Below, in pieces: positions 35,046 through 43,177 of a DNA stretch of 64,000 nucleotides. Below the pieces are notes generated by a model, which did not search any database, was not told the origin of the DNA, and saw only the letters and a program-made list of their open reading frames with translations. The stretch is from Clostridia bacterium. GTDB taxonomy: Bacteria > Bacillota > Clostridia > Christensenellales > Aristaeellaceae. The position numbers were made by a program, and so were the translations under genes. Numbering within the stretch: position 1 is the first letter of the stretch; the number at the start of each line of letters is the position of its first letter. The DNA is taken from assembly GCA_017470145.1 (NCBI GenBank), contig JAFUFB010000006.1, positions 42,120 through 106,119 of the forward strand. The letters run 5' to 3'.

Positions 35046-35753
35046 ATGAGAATTACAAAACGAGAAATCTCCGCCGCCCTGCGGACCTCCCTGCCCATCA
35101 TGGTAACCTTCATCGTGCTGGGCGCCGGCTTTGGCATCCTGATGCAGGAGCATGGCTACGGGCCCCTGTGGTCCATCTTCTCCGGCGTGGTCATCTTCAG
35201 CGGCACCGGCCAATTCGTCAGCGTATCCATGCTGGACAGCGGCCCCCTGCTGATGGCCGCCATCACCGCCCTGATGATCTCGGCCCGGCATGTTTTCTTC
35301 AGCATCTCCATGATCGGCCGATACAAGCAGGAAGGGAAATGGAAGTGGTACCTGTATTACGCCCTGTGCGACGAAACCTACGCCATGCTCAGCAAGGATG
35401 AGGGCCCAGTGGGGGTCAACACCAGCGGCTACCGGCTGCTGGTAACCCTGTTCGATCAGCTCTCCTGGATTCTGGGCTCCTTCCTGGGCGGATGGCTCAG
35501 CTCCCTTCTGAGCTTCAACTCCACTGGCATCGATTTTTCCATGACTGCCCTTTTTGTGACGGTGTATATCCAGCAATGGATCGATTCCCAGTCCCACATC
35601 CCCGCCATTTTGGGCCTGGCGGCCACCTTGGCTTGCCGGCTGATCTTCGGGAGGGAAATCTTCCTGATTCCCGCCATGATCATCATCATCGTGGTCCTGA
35701 CCCTGATGCGGGACAAGATCGAAAAGAAGGGAGGCGCCGCCCATGCCGCTTAA
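35046..35753 (+). CDS. azlC: AzlC family branched-chain amino acid exporter subunit
   Basis: Membrane protein of 235 residues with about six to seven hydrophobic segments; large subunit of the two-part LIV-E (AzlCD) exporter for branched-chain amino acids or analogues. Family motifs include FVSVSMLDSG and ISARHVFFSISM. The ATG is preceded only by GGGGAATCAGG, a weak ribosome site. Overlaps azlD by 11 bases. Divergent from nagZ. The liv importer lies a few kb away, but no shared control site was found. Confidence 0.92.
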   Translation: MRITKREISAALRTSLPIMVTFIVLGAGFGILMQEHGYGPLWSIFSGVVIFSGTGQFVSVSMLDSGPLLMAAITALMISARHVFFSISMIGRYKQEGKWKWYLYYALCDETYAMLSKDEGPVGVNTSGYRLLVTLFDQLSWILGSFLGGWLSSLLSFNSTGIDFSMTALFVTVYIQQWIDSQSHIPAILGLAATLACRLIFGREIFLIPAMIIIIVVLTLMRDKIEKKGGAAHAA

Positions 35754-36072
35754 TTCCCACGCGCTGCTGGTGATTCTGGTCATGGGTCTCATGACCCTGG
35801 GCACCCGGATTCTCCCCGTGCTGATCTTCGGCCGGGGCAAGGAAGTGCCCGATTACATCATGTATCTGGGCCGGGTTGTGCCCTACACGGCCATGGGGCT
35901 GCTGATCGTCTACTGCCTGAAGGATGTATCCCTGGGGGAGGCGCCCCACGCCCTGCCGGAAATCATCGCCCTGGCGGTGGTCAGCGGAACCTACCTGTGG
36001 AAGCGGAACAGCATCCTCAGCGTCGTCATTGGCACCGTGCTCTACATGTTCCTGGTGCAGTCCGTATTTTAA
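35743..36072 (+). CDS. azlD: AzlD family branched-chain amino acid exporter subunit
   Basis: Small membrane partner of AzlC, 109 residues, four hydrophobic segments. LMTLGTRILPVLIFG and YLGRVVPYTAMGLLIVYCLKD are typical. Start overlaps the azlC end, with GAAGGGAGGCG upstream. Confidence 0.92.
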   Translation: MPLNSHALLVILVMGLMTLGTRILPVLIFGRGKEVPDYIMYLGRVVPYTAMGLLIVYCLKDVSLGEAPHALPEIIALAVVSGTYLWKRNSILSVVIGTVLYMFLVQSVF

Positions 36073-36076
36073 AAAT

Positions 36077-36101
36077 CGCTCCCCCGTCCATTGGGGGAGC
36101 G
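36077..36101 (-). terminator. Terminator of the XRE regulator gene
   Basis: CGCTCCCCC / GGGGGAGCG stem followed on the minus strand by ATTTTT. Confidence 0.65.
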
Positions 36102-36128
36102 AAAAAGCTTGCAACCTAAAATACTTCA

Positions 36129-36157
36129 CACTGATGGATCCCCATCAGCGTTTTTTT
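36129..36157 (+). terminator. Terminator of azlCD
   Basis: CTGATGG-ATC-CCCATCAG followed by CGTTTTTTT on the plus strand. Confidence 0.75.
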
Positions 36158-36159
36158 GT

Positions 36160-36897
36160 TTATAGCTCAAAGGTCACCTGCACGCACCGGGACAGGAAGC
36201 CCACCTCGCTGATGTCCGCGGTTTCCTGTTCATATTCCCGGTCATAGCTCTGCAGTAGGATCTGCCGATCGTTCAGGATCTTGATCTTCCGCAGGTAGCG
36301 ATGCTCGTTGTAATTGATCAGCATCACCGCCCCGTCCACCGGGCTGTTGGCCGGCACTGTCAGCACGATATCTCCCTTATGGATGCGGAAACCCCGCATG
36401 CTGTCGTCCGGAGCCAGGTAGTAGAACACCTTGTCCGGATTGGCCCCCTCGATGCGGCCGTTTTCCACCGGCACCAGCTTGTATCGCACGGGCTTCATGA
36501 CGGCGTTCATCACCGGCACCCGCTTCATCACGCTCTGCAGCGCGTCCAACCAGATGCTGCCAGCCACGCCCTCCTCCTTGTCCTCCTCCGTGGAGGCTAC
36601 CTTCTCCGCCTCCTTGACCCTGGGCTTGGGGGCAGCGGCTTTGGCGGCTAGGGCAGGCTGCACCTGGGCCAGATCCACCGTAGCGGCGATGTCGTCCAGG
36701 GTGAACTCCGCCTCATTCTGCTGCCGCAGGCCGATGGTCTTCAAAATCCGCCGAGCCTGGTCATCCCCGATGATCCGGGTTCCCGCCTCCACGGCCATGA
36801 TGTAGCTCTCGCTGACGCCGCATTTCCGGGCCACCTGCTTCGGGGTCATCTTCTGCCGAATCCGCTCCGTGCGGATTAAATCTCCTAATCTGCTCAC
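36160..36897 (-). CDS. XRE-family regulator with C-terminal S24/LexA-like domain
   Basis: 245 residues. The helix-turn-helix is at about 5-60 (LGDLIRTERIRQKMTPKQVARKCG, then VSESYIMAVEAGTR). A charged linker (about 85-125) leads to a C-terminal domain with APDDSMRGFRIHKGDIVL and YLRKIKIL, which fits the Ser-Lys layout of S24 peptidases as in CI and LexA repressors, so self-cleavage is possible. GTG start seven bases after GGAGG; an ATG 20 codons upstream would cross the terminator hairpin. No phage genes are nearby, so it looks like a housekeeping or stress regulator. Target unknown. Confidence 0.8.
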   Translation of the reverse strand: MSRLGDLIRTERIRQKMTPKQVARKCGVSESYIMAVEAGTRIIGDDQARRILKTIGLRQQNEAEFTLDDIAATVDLAQVQPALAAKAAAPKPRVKEAEKVASTEEDKEEGVAGSIWLDALQSVMKRVPVMNAVMKPVRYKLVPVENGRIEGANPDKVFYYLAPDDSMRGFRIHKGDIVLTVPANSPVDGAVMLINYNEHRYLRKIKILNDRQILLQSYDREYEQETADISEVGFLSRCVQVTFEL

Positions 36898-36923
36898 TTT
36901 TCTGCCTCCATCCGTTTCCTTGG

Positions 36924-36952
36924 AAAAAGCCGGAAACCACCCGGTTTCCGGC
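36924..36952 (-). terminator. Terminator of the liv operon / leader of the XRE gene
   Basis: GCCGGAAACC-GGGT-GGTTTCCGGC then TTTTT on the minus strand: a 10-bp perfect stem with T-run between the 150-bp repeat and the XRE gene. Confidence 0.85.
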
Positions 36953-37000
36953 CTCATTGTAATTGATTTTGACCCTGATTGTAAAGCAATATTTTACTGC

Positions 37001-37148
37001 ATGCGAAGGGATGTTTCACTCCGGGGCCCTTGGAAGACGTCGGCACTTAGCGGGTGGCGAGGGCTCGCCCGAAGGCAGCCGCTTTGTGCCGCTACGTCTG
37101 GAACGGAGGCGCGAGCCGTGCCCCGGAGGGGAACTCCCGCACGCATGT
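37001..37148. repeat. Dispersed structured 150-bp element, copy B (148 bp)
   Basis: Second copy of the element at 19935-20086, same orientation. Identical over long blocks (for example the 32 bases beginning CCCTTGGAAGACGTC). It differs by a 4-base shorter apical loop and a few changes, some of which keep base pairing. Lies ten bases after the livF stop and before the operon terminator, so it is in the liv transcript's 3' end. Confidence 0.9.
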
Positions 37149-37158
37149 AACACGGCGA

Positions 37159-37878
37159 TTATTTACTGGTCTTGCCCAGATAGGCCTCCTGAATGGCGGA
37201 GCTGGAGAGGAGCTCCTCCCCGGTGCCCGCCATGGTGATGCGCCCCGTCTCCAGCACATAGGCGTAATCGCAGGCGTGCAGGGCCGCGTTGGCGTTCTGC
37301 TCGATCAGCAGTACCGTCATCCCCGTTTCCTTCAGGGTCTGAATGATGCGGAAGATATCCTTCACCACCAGGGGCGCCAGGCCCAAGCTGGGCTCGTCCA
37401 TCATGATCATCTTGGGCCTGGTCATCATGGCCCGGCCCACCGCCAGCATCTGCTGCTCACCTCCGGACAGGGTGCCCGCCAGCTGCCAGGAGCGCTCCTT
37501 CAGCCGGGGGAACAGGTCGTAGATATATTCGATGTCCTGCTCAATGACTTCCTTATCCTTCCGCAGATAAGCGCCGATCCGCAGGTTTTCCAGCACCGTC
37601 AGGTTGGGGAACACCCGTCGCCCCTCCGGCACCATAGCGATGCCCGTTTCCACAATCTTCTGGGTGCCGTAATCCGTAATATCCCGGCCCTCGAAATAAA
37701 CCCGGCCCTCCTGGGCCCGAACCAGGCCGGAGATGGTCCGCAGGGTGGTGCTCTTGCCTGCGCCGTTGGCGCCGATGAGGGTCACAATCTGCCCCTGCTC
37801 CACCTCGAAGGAGATGCCCTTCAGGGCTTCGATGCCGCCATAGCTGACCACCAGATCCGTCACTTTCAGCAGGCTCAT
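37159..37878 (-). CDS. livF: Branched-chain amino acid ABC transporter ATPase LivF
   Basis: ATPase of 239 residues. Walker A GANGAGKST, the LivF segment VPEGRRVFPNLTVLENL, signature LSGGEQQMLAVGRAM, Walker B MIMMDEPSLGLAP and ending with the normal IQEAYLG. Last gene of livJ-H-M-G-F; overlaps livG by ATGA. Confidence 0.94.
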   Translation of the reverse strand: MSLLKVTDLVVSYGGIEALKGISFEVEQGQIVTLIGANGAGKSTTLRTISGLVRAQEGRVYFEGRDITDYGTQKIVETGIAMVPEGRRVFPNLTVLENLRIGAYLRKDKEVIEQDIEYIYDLFPRLKERSWQLAGTLSGGEQQMLAVGRAMMTRPKMIMMDEPSLGLAPLVVKDIFRIIQTLKETGMTVLLIEQNANAALHACDYAYVLETGRITMAGTGEELLSSSAIQEAYLGKTSK

Positions 37879-38828
37879 GCTTCCTCCACCTCCTCTTCAC
37901 CTTCCGCAACCTCAATCGGCGCAGATGCCCCTTGGAGCGGGGCCTCTGCTTGTTTCGGTTGACTCGCTCGGCTCTCTTCCGCCTTCGGCGGACGCCCCAC
38001 TGGGGCGTCGATCTCCTCGCTCCCCAAGTAAGCAGCGATAACCACCGGGTTCTGCTGAACCTCCTCGGGGGTGCCGTTGGCGATGGGCTTGCCGAAATCC
38101 AGCACATAGATGCGGTCCGAGATATCCATCACCAGGTTCATATGGTGCTCAATCATGAACACGGTTAAATCAAATTCCTTCTTGATCCGGACGATGAATT
38201 CCCCCAGCTCGTCCGTTTCCTGGGGATTCATGCCCGCCGCCGGCTCGTCCAGCAGCAGCAGCGTCGGATTCGTGGCCAGGGCCCGGGCGATCTCCAACAG
38301 CCGCTGCTTGCCGTAGGGCAGGCTGGTGGCCATCTCCTCCGCCACGTCCGTCAGGCCCACCGTCTCCAGCAGCTTCCAGGCCTTCTGTCGGTTCGCCCTT
38401 TCCTCCTCCGCGTTCAGATGGAACACCTGGGTAAACAGGTTGCTCTTCCGCCGCAGATGCATGGCGGTCATAATATTTTCAAACACCGTCATGCCGGAGA
38501 ACAGCCGGATGTTCTGAAAGGTCCGGGCGATGCCCTGGGCCGTCACCTTATCCGGCGTCATGTGCAGCTTCTCGCTGCCGATCTCCTTGCCGTGGAAGTA
38601 AATCTTCCCCTTGGTGGGCTGATAAACGCTGGTGACGCAGTTAAAGGCCGTGGTCTTCCCCGCGCCGTTGGGGCCGATGAGGGCCACAATCTCCCCCTTG
38701 TCGATATGCATGGAGAAATCGTTCACGGCGATGACGCCGCCAAACTGCATGGTCAGATGCTCCAGCTTCAGCACGGTTTCTCCCGCCGTTTCCACATCGG
38801 GAACCACCTTTACGTCCAATTCGCTCAT
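37875..38828 (-). CDS. livG: Branched-chain amino acid ABC transporter ATPase LivG, with extra C-terminal tail
   Basis: ATPase of 317 residues, longer than the usual 250-270. Walker A GPNGAGKTT, the IARTFQNIRLFSGMTVFENI segment diagnostic of LivG, signature SLPYGKQRLLEIARAL, Walker B LLLLDEPAAGMNP. The normal end VIAAYLG is at about 270; a 45-residue Pro/Ala/Glu-rich tail follows. The DNA of the tail is made of GC palindromes (CCGCCTTCGGCGG, CGCCCCACTGGGGCG, GCCCC...GGGGC), so a palindromic repeat seems to have inserted in frame at the 3' end. Overlaps livM and livF by ATGA. Confidence 0.93.
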   Translation of the reverse strand: MSELDVKVVPDVETAGETVLKLEHLTMQFGGVIAVNDFSMHIDKGEIVALIGPNGAGKTTAFNCVTSVYQPTKGKIYFHGKEIGSEKLHMTPDKVTAQGIARTFQNIRLFSGMTVFENIMTAMHLRRKSNLFTQVFHLNAEEERANRQKAWKLLETVGLTDVAEEMATSLPYGKQRLLEIARALATNPTLLLLDEPAAGMNPQETDELGEFIVRIKKEFDLTVFMIEHHMNLVMDISDRIYVLDFGKPIANGTPEEVQQNPVVIAAYLGSEEIDAPVGRPPKAEESRASQPKQAEAPLQGASAPIEVAEGEEEVEEA

Positions 38829-39922
38829 TTCGCCGCCTCCTTCCGCTTCCGCCGGAACAGATCCGGCAACTCCTTCGTGCCCATGATTCCCTTCCGGAAG
38901 AACAGCACCACCACCATGATGATGATGGAGAACACCACCAGCCGGAAGCCATTGCGCAGCAGCGGCACCTCGAAATTGCCGATCATTTGTTTTTCATCCA
39001 GGAACCGCAGCCACCACTCGCTGGCCGCCACGAAGAGGAAGGAGCTGAGCACGCTGCCCGTCACGGAGCCCACGCCGCCGATGACGACGATAAGCAGAAT
39101 TTCATAGGTCATGGCCGTGGTAAAGAACTTGGCCTGCACCGTGGTCTGATACATGGCCAGCATGGCGCCGCCCACTCCCGCGAAGAAGGAGGAGATGCAG
39201 AAGGCCAGCCGCTTGTGATGAGCCAGGTTGATGCCCATGGCCTCCGCGGCGATCTCGTCGTCCCGAATGGACTTCAGGGCCCGGCCATAGCCGGAGTTCA
39301 GCAGCAGCACGATGAGACCGATGCACACCCCGGCGATGAGGAAGGGCACCAGGGTGGATAGGTACACCGTCACATTGCCGCTGGCGTCCTTGATGTTGAA
39401 ATCGTTAAAGGAGGGATATAGCCGCAGCATGTTGGACCCATTGGTCAGGGGACCCATGTTGTTCCACTGGATCAGCACCCGCATGATCTCGGCAAAGCCC
39501 AGGGTGGCGATGGCCAGATAGTCGCTCTTCAGCCGTAGCACCGGCAGGCCGATCAGGAAGGCGAAGAAGGCCGCGGCCAATCCCGCCAGCACCAGGGCCA
39601 CCACCACCGGCACCGTGAACTGGATCAGCCCGCCATCATAGTACTGGTACACCACCGGCCGGCTTTCCACTGGGATGGTAAAGATGCCGTACACATAGGC
39701 GCCGATCATCATGAAGCCCGCCTGCCCCAAGGAGAAGATACCCGTGAAGCCATTCAGCAGGTTCATGGACACCGCCACCAGGGCGTAGGTCGCGCCCTTT
39801 TTCAGCACGGTGAACAGCATGGAAGTGGGAGGCAATACCTGCTCGGCCACAAAGACCGCCGCGTAAATCACCGCAACGATGATCCAGGTGATTAAGGCTG
39901 GCTTTTTCTCTTTTTTCATCAT
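38825..39922 (-). CDS. livM: Branched-chain amino acid ABC transporter permease LivM
   Basis: Permease of 365 residues with about ten hydrophobic segments. LNLLNGFTGIFSLGQAGFMMIGAY-like and LKSDYLAIATLGFAEIMRV segments and the GYGRALKSIRDDEIAAEAMG loop identify LivM. I use the first of two adjacent ATG codons, seven bases after GAGGTG. Ten bases after livH. Confidence 0.93.
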   Translation of the reverse strand: MMKKEKKPALITWIIVAVIYAAVFVAEQVLPPTSMLFTVLKKGATYALVAVSMNLLNGFTGIFSLGQAGFMMIGAYVYGIFTIPVESRPVVYQYYDGGLIQFTVPVVVALVLAGLAAAFFAFLIGLPVLRLKSDYLAIATLGFAEIMRVLIQWNNMGPLTNGSNMLRLYPSFNDFNIKDASGNVTVYLSTLVPFLIAGVCIGLIVLLLNSGYGRALKSIRDDEIAAEAMGINLAHHKRLAFCISSFFAGVGGAMLAMYQTTVQAKFFTTAMTYEILLIVVIGGVGSVTGSVLSSFLFVAASEWWLRFLDEKQMIGNFEVPLLRNGFRLVVFSIIIMVVVLFFRKGIMGTKELPDLFRRKRKEAAK

Positions 39923-39932
39923 CTTTTTCACC

Positions 39933-40856
39933 TCACACCTTGTCCGTCGTCTTTTCACCAAAAAGCCCGGTGGGTTTGACAACCAGGATAATAATCAGCA
40001 GCGCGAAGGTGAACGCGTCGGAGAAAATAGCCAGGCCCAGGGGTTTCGTAATCAGGCCGGCCTTGAACAGAATCACGTCCAAGCCCTTGATCAGGTTTTC
40101 CATAATGCCGATGATGAACGCGCCGATCACCGCCCCGGGAATGGACCCGATGCCGCCGAACACCGCCGCCACGAAGGCCTTCAGGCCGGGCATAGCGCCG
40201 GAGGTCTGGATGACGGTGGGATAATTGGTGAAATACAGCACGCTGCCCACCCCCGCCAGGAAGGATCCGATGACAAAGGTGGTGGAGATGACGCTGTTGA
40301 TCTTGATACCCATGAGCTGCGCGGTCTCAAAATCTTTGGATACCGCCCGCATGGCCATACCGATCTTGGTCTTGTTGATCAGGGTCACCAGGGCCACCAC
40401 CAGCAGAATCACCAGCACCGGGGTCACCACCGTGACCACCTTGGTGGTGGCGGAACCGATCTTGATGGAATCGGAGATCAGCGGAATGGCGGGGTACTGC
40501 TTGTTCAAGCCGCCCGTGATGTACAGCACCAGGTTCTGCAGGGTATAGCTGACGCCGATGGCGGAGATCATGGCGGACATCCGGGGCGCCGTCCGCAGAG
40601 GCTTATAAGCCACCCGCTCGATCAGGAACCCTACCAGGGCCGTAATCACAAGCACCGCCGGCACGGACACCCACAGGGGCACGCCAGAAGCCGCGATGTA
40701 CACCATGATGATGCCTGCCACCATGAATACATCACCGTGGGCAAAGTTGATCAGCCGCAGAATGCCATACACCATGGTGTACCCAATGGCGATCAACGCA
40801 TACTGCCCGCCCACCGAAATGCCGGAAAGCAGGTAAGGAAAAATGGTATCCCACAT
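39933..40856 (-). CDS. livH: Branched-chain amino acid ABC transporter permease LivH
   Basis: Permease of 307 residues with about eight hydrophobic segments. The start GGQYALIAIGYTMVYGILRLINFAHGD-like region, GMAMRAVSKDFETAQLMGI loop and AVFGGIGSIPGAVIGAF are LivH hallmarks. AAAGGAAGTG before the ATG. A GC hairpin lies between it and livJ. Confidence 0.93.
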   Translation of the reverse strand: MWDTIFPYLLSGISVGGQYALIAIGYTMVYGILRLINFAHGDVFMVAGIIMVYIAASGVPLWVSVPAVLVITALVGFLIERVAYKPLRTAPRMSAMISAIGVSYTLQNLVLYITGGLNKQYPAIPLISDSIKIGSATTKVVTVVTPVLVILLVVALVTLINKTKIGMAMRAVSKDFETAQLMGIKINSVISTTFVIGSFLAGVGSVLYFTNYPTVIQTSGAMPGLKAFVAAVFGGIGSIPGAVIGAFIIGIMENLIKGLDVILFKAGLITKPLGLAIFSDAFTFALLIIILVVKPTGLFGEKTTDKV

Positions 40857-40906
40857 GGCCGGAACACTTCCTTTCGGACCATTGATTGAAAATAAGTACG
40901 AAATAG

Positions 40907-40933
40907 CGGCGGAGGCAGCCGCCCCCGCCGCGC
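40907..40933 (-). terminator. Stem-loop between livJ and livH
   Basis: GCGGCGG ... CCGCCGC with a 12-base loop, no T-run: partial terminator or stabiliser in the 105-base gap. Confidence 0.55.
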
Positions 40934-40961
40934 GAAATATAAGCGGTTGGATTGATGGAAA

Positions 40962-42125
40962 TTAGTCTACCGTCTGCTCCGCAACGAATTCCCAGTCGCC
41001 GGTCTCGTTGTTAGCCTTCTTCACGAAAGCGGAGGTGCGGATGGCGTCGCCGGTTTCGTCAAAGGCAATGTGTCCGGACACGCCGTCGATCTCCACGGTG
41101 GGCAGCACAGCCTTCACCGCCGCGCTGTCGGTGGTGCCGGCCGCTTCCAGGGCCGCCAGGGCGGTAAAGTATCCGTCATAGCCCATGCAGGTCACGCCGG
41201 CGATCATGTCGTTACCGCCGTTGTTGGTCAGGGCTTCGGCATCCTCCGCCAGCCAGGCCTTGAAGCCGTTGTCAAATTCCGCGTTGGCGCCTTCCTGATA
41301 GAAGGTGGTCACGATCAGATCAATGCTTGTGCCCTTCGCCGCGCCGGCCACCACGTTGGAATCCAGCGTGTCACCGCCCAGCACCGGAATGGTGATCCCC
41401 TGGCTGGCCGCCTGGGAAACGATCTGGGTGGAATAAGCGATGGACACTGGGCTGAAGATCAGGTCCGCGCCGTACATCTGAGCGTTGCTCAAGAAGGAAG
41501 TGAAGTCAGAGTTGTTGTTCTGGAAATCGTCATGATACACCACGCCGCCTAGGGCTTCGAAAGCCTGCTGGAAGAAGGTGATCAGACCCTGGTCATAGTC
41601 GTTGCCGGCCTCGCCCAGGCAGTAGGCGGTCTTGGCGCCCAGCTCTTTGAAGGCGTAGTTGGCCAGCACCGTGCCCTGGAAGGGATCCAGGAAGCAAACC
41701 CGGAAATAGTGATCGTTGCCCGCGGTCACCTGGGGATTGGTGCAGGTCAGGCCGATAGCCGGGATGTTGGCATTCTTGAAATAATCGGAACCCGCGATGG
41801 ACACGCCGGAGCCGTAGGAACCCAGCACGATGCTGACGTTCTCAGAAACCAGCTTCTGGGCGGCGGAAGGCGCCTTGTCCGCGGAAGAACCGTTGTCCGC
41901 TGTCACCAGCTCCACCTTGTATTCCGTGTCCCCGATGGTCACGGTGGGCTTTACTTTATTGGCGTACTGGATGCCCAGGGTTTCCTGCTTGCCACCAGCG
42001 CCGGAGTCACCAGAGGCGGGCTCGAACACGCCGATTTTTACCACCGGCAGATCCTCCGCCAGGGCCATCGCGCAGCAGCTCAGCGCCAGCACCAGCGCCA
42101 GTACGATTGTTGCGATCTTCTTCAT
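40962..42125 (-). CDS. livJ: Branched-chain amino acid-binding protein LivJ/K-like
   Basis: Extracytoplasmic binding protein of 387 residues. Signal peptide about 1-23 (LALSCCAMALAED); two Cys are present but the lipobox is not canonical, so lipoprotein status is open. Peripla_BP_6 features: KIGVFEPASGDSGAGGKQ, GSYGSGVSIAGSDYF, GLTCTNPQVTAGNDHYFRV, LGGDTLDS. Start after AAGGAGG. Heads a complete livJHMGF operon. Confidence 0.94.
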   Translation of the reverse strand: MKKIATIVLALVLALSCCAMALAEDLPVVKIGVFEPASGDSGAGGKQETLGIQYANKVKPTVTIGDTEYKVELVTADNGSSADKAPSAAQKLVSENVSIVLGSYGSGVSIAGSDYFKNANIPAIGLTCTNPQVTAGNDHYFRVCFLDPFQGTVLANYAFKELGAKTAYCLGEAGNDYDQGLITFFQQAFEALGGVVYHDDFQNNNSDFTSFLSNAQMYGADLIFSPVSIAYSTQIVSQAASQGITIPVLGGDTLDSNVVAGAAKGTSIDLIVTTFYQEGANAEFDNGFKAWLAEDAEALTNNGGNDMIAGVTCMGYDGYFTALAALEAAGTTDSAAVKAVLPTVEIDGVSGHIAFDETGDAIRTSAFVKKANNETGDWEFVAEQTVD

Positions 42126-42174
42126 TGTCTTTTCCTCCTTCTTGTCGTTCCTCCATAAAAAAAGGACGGGATTA

Positions 42175-42203
42175 AGTATATTCACTTCCCTTTTCCCTGA
42201 CAA
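42175..42203 (-). promoter_or_regulatory. Promoter of the liv operon
   Basis: TTGTCA (42198-42203), 17-base spacer, TATACT (42175-42180) on the minus strand. Confidence 0.65.
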
Positions 42204-42334
42204 CCGTTTCACAACTGAAAAAACATAAAGAAGACAAAAAGTGTGGAAACTGCACATAAAATATGGTATGATGCTTGTGGCCCGGGGTTTTCCGCCCATG
42301 GCCATGACTGAAACAGAAGAGGGAGAAAAGTAAA

Positions 42335-42634
42335 ATGAGTGAATTAACCCAGAGCGAGCTGGAAGAAATTGAAGAGTTTCAAAAGTATAAGTTTGACACC
42401 CAGCTGCTGATTGAGAAAACAGAAGAGGATTTAGACGATTTCGAAATTCGGGATTACATCGCCGAGCATTTTGAAGGCAACGAGCTACTGGTGGTGGGGG
42501 ATGAGGATCTGATCAAGCTCCATTTCCACACCAACGAGCCCTGGCTGGTGGTGGCCTATTGCGCCACCAAGGGCGATATCTACGATATCGTGATCGAGAA
42601 CATGTTCCGCCAGGCTCAGGGCCTGCAGGGATAA
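42335..42634 (+). CDS. Small protein resembling the C-terminal end of FakA/YloV (Dak-related)
   Basis: 99 residues. The stretch LLVVGDEDLIKLHFHTNEPW then AYCATKGDIYDIVIENM closely resembles the final segment of FakA-type fatty acid kinases (VVGDDELVKVHVHTNDPG ... IENM), where an acid N-terminal part here replaces the kinase body. Databases call such pieces kinase-to-dihydroxyacetone-kinase-like. No ATP-binding part is present. AGAGGGAGAAAAG precedes the ATG. Divergent from livJ, followed by its own terminator. Function unknown. Confidence 0.75.
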   Translation: MSELTQSELEEIEEFQKYKFDTQLLIEKTEEDLDDFEIRDYIAEHFEGNELLVVGDEDLIKLHFHTNEPWLVVAYCATKGDIYDIVIENMFRQAQGLQG

Positions 42635-42644
42635 CAAACCTTAA

Positions 42645-42681
42645 AAAAACAGCAATGGAGCTTGCCTCCATTGCTGTTTTT
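42645..42681. terminator. Terminator between the FakA-tail-like gene and pspC
   Basis: AAAAACAGCAATGGAG-CTTGC-CTCCATTGCTGTTTTTT; A-run and T-run on both sides make it bidirectional for the convergent genes. Confidence 0.92.
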
Positions 42682-42692
42682 TCATCATGCAT

Positions 42693-42953
42693 TTATTCTT
42701 CTGGTAGCACCAGGGCGCAGACGAGATAGATCATCGCACCGGATCCCCAGCCGAAAACCAGCACCGCCCATACCAGGCGCACGATGGTGGGGTCGATGCC
42801 CAGATATTCCGCGATACCGCCACAGACACCGGCCAGCCTCCGATCCCGGAGGCTACGGTGCAGCCTTCCTACAGTTCTTCTCCCCTTCACAAAGTACTGA
42901 TACAGGAAATAACCAATGGCCAATCCGGCCGCGATTGACATAATACGTCCCAT
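42693..42953 (-). CDS. PspC domain protein
   Basis: 86-residue membrane protein. An N-terminal hydrophobic segment (SIAAGLAIGYFLYQYFV) is followed by the PspC domain: LHRSLRDRRLAGVCGGIAEYLG, IDPTIVRLVWAVLVF and a second hydrophobic segment ending LVLPEE. PspC proteins take part in envelope stress responses. Start after AAAGGAGAC. An extended -10 (TGCTATACT, 42999-43004) lies upstream. Confidence 0.88.
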   Translation of the reverse strand: MGRIMSIAAGLAIGYFLYQYFVKGRRTVGRLHRSLRDRRLAGVCGGIAEYLGIDPTIVRLVWAVLVFGWGSGAMIYLVCALVLPEE

Positions 42954-43177
42954 GAAGAATGTCTCCTTTCCCATCGGGCATCTTGGTCCGATAGTGGAAG
43001 TATAGCACAAATCCAGCATAGAATAAACGACACAAAGAGCAATATAGCAAAAGTTATTTTTCATAGGGAATGGTATTATTTCTTTCCACACCCTTGCAAA
43101 AGGTAGAAAAATATTGTAAGTTACAGCCTGGATCGATTGAAAACGTGCGTCGTTTTAGAAGTGGATGGTGAGAAATG

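Noticed and set aside
36956-36984. Promoter (TTACAA, 17, TACAAT) for the XRE gene
   Set aside because: It would place a strong terminator hairpin in the first bases of its own transcript; the hairpin is better read as the liv operon terminator.
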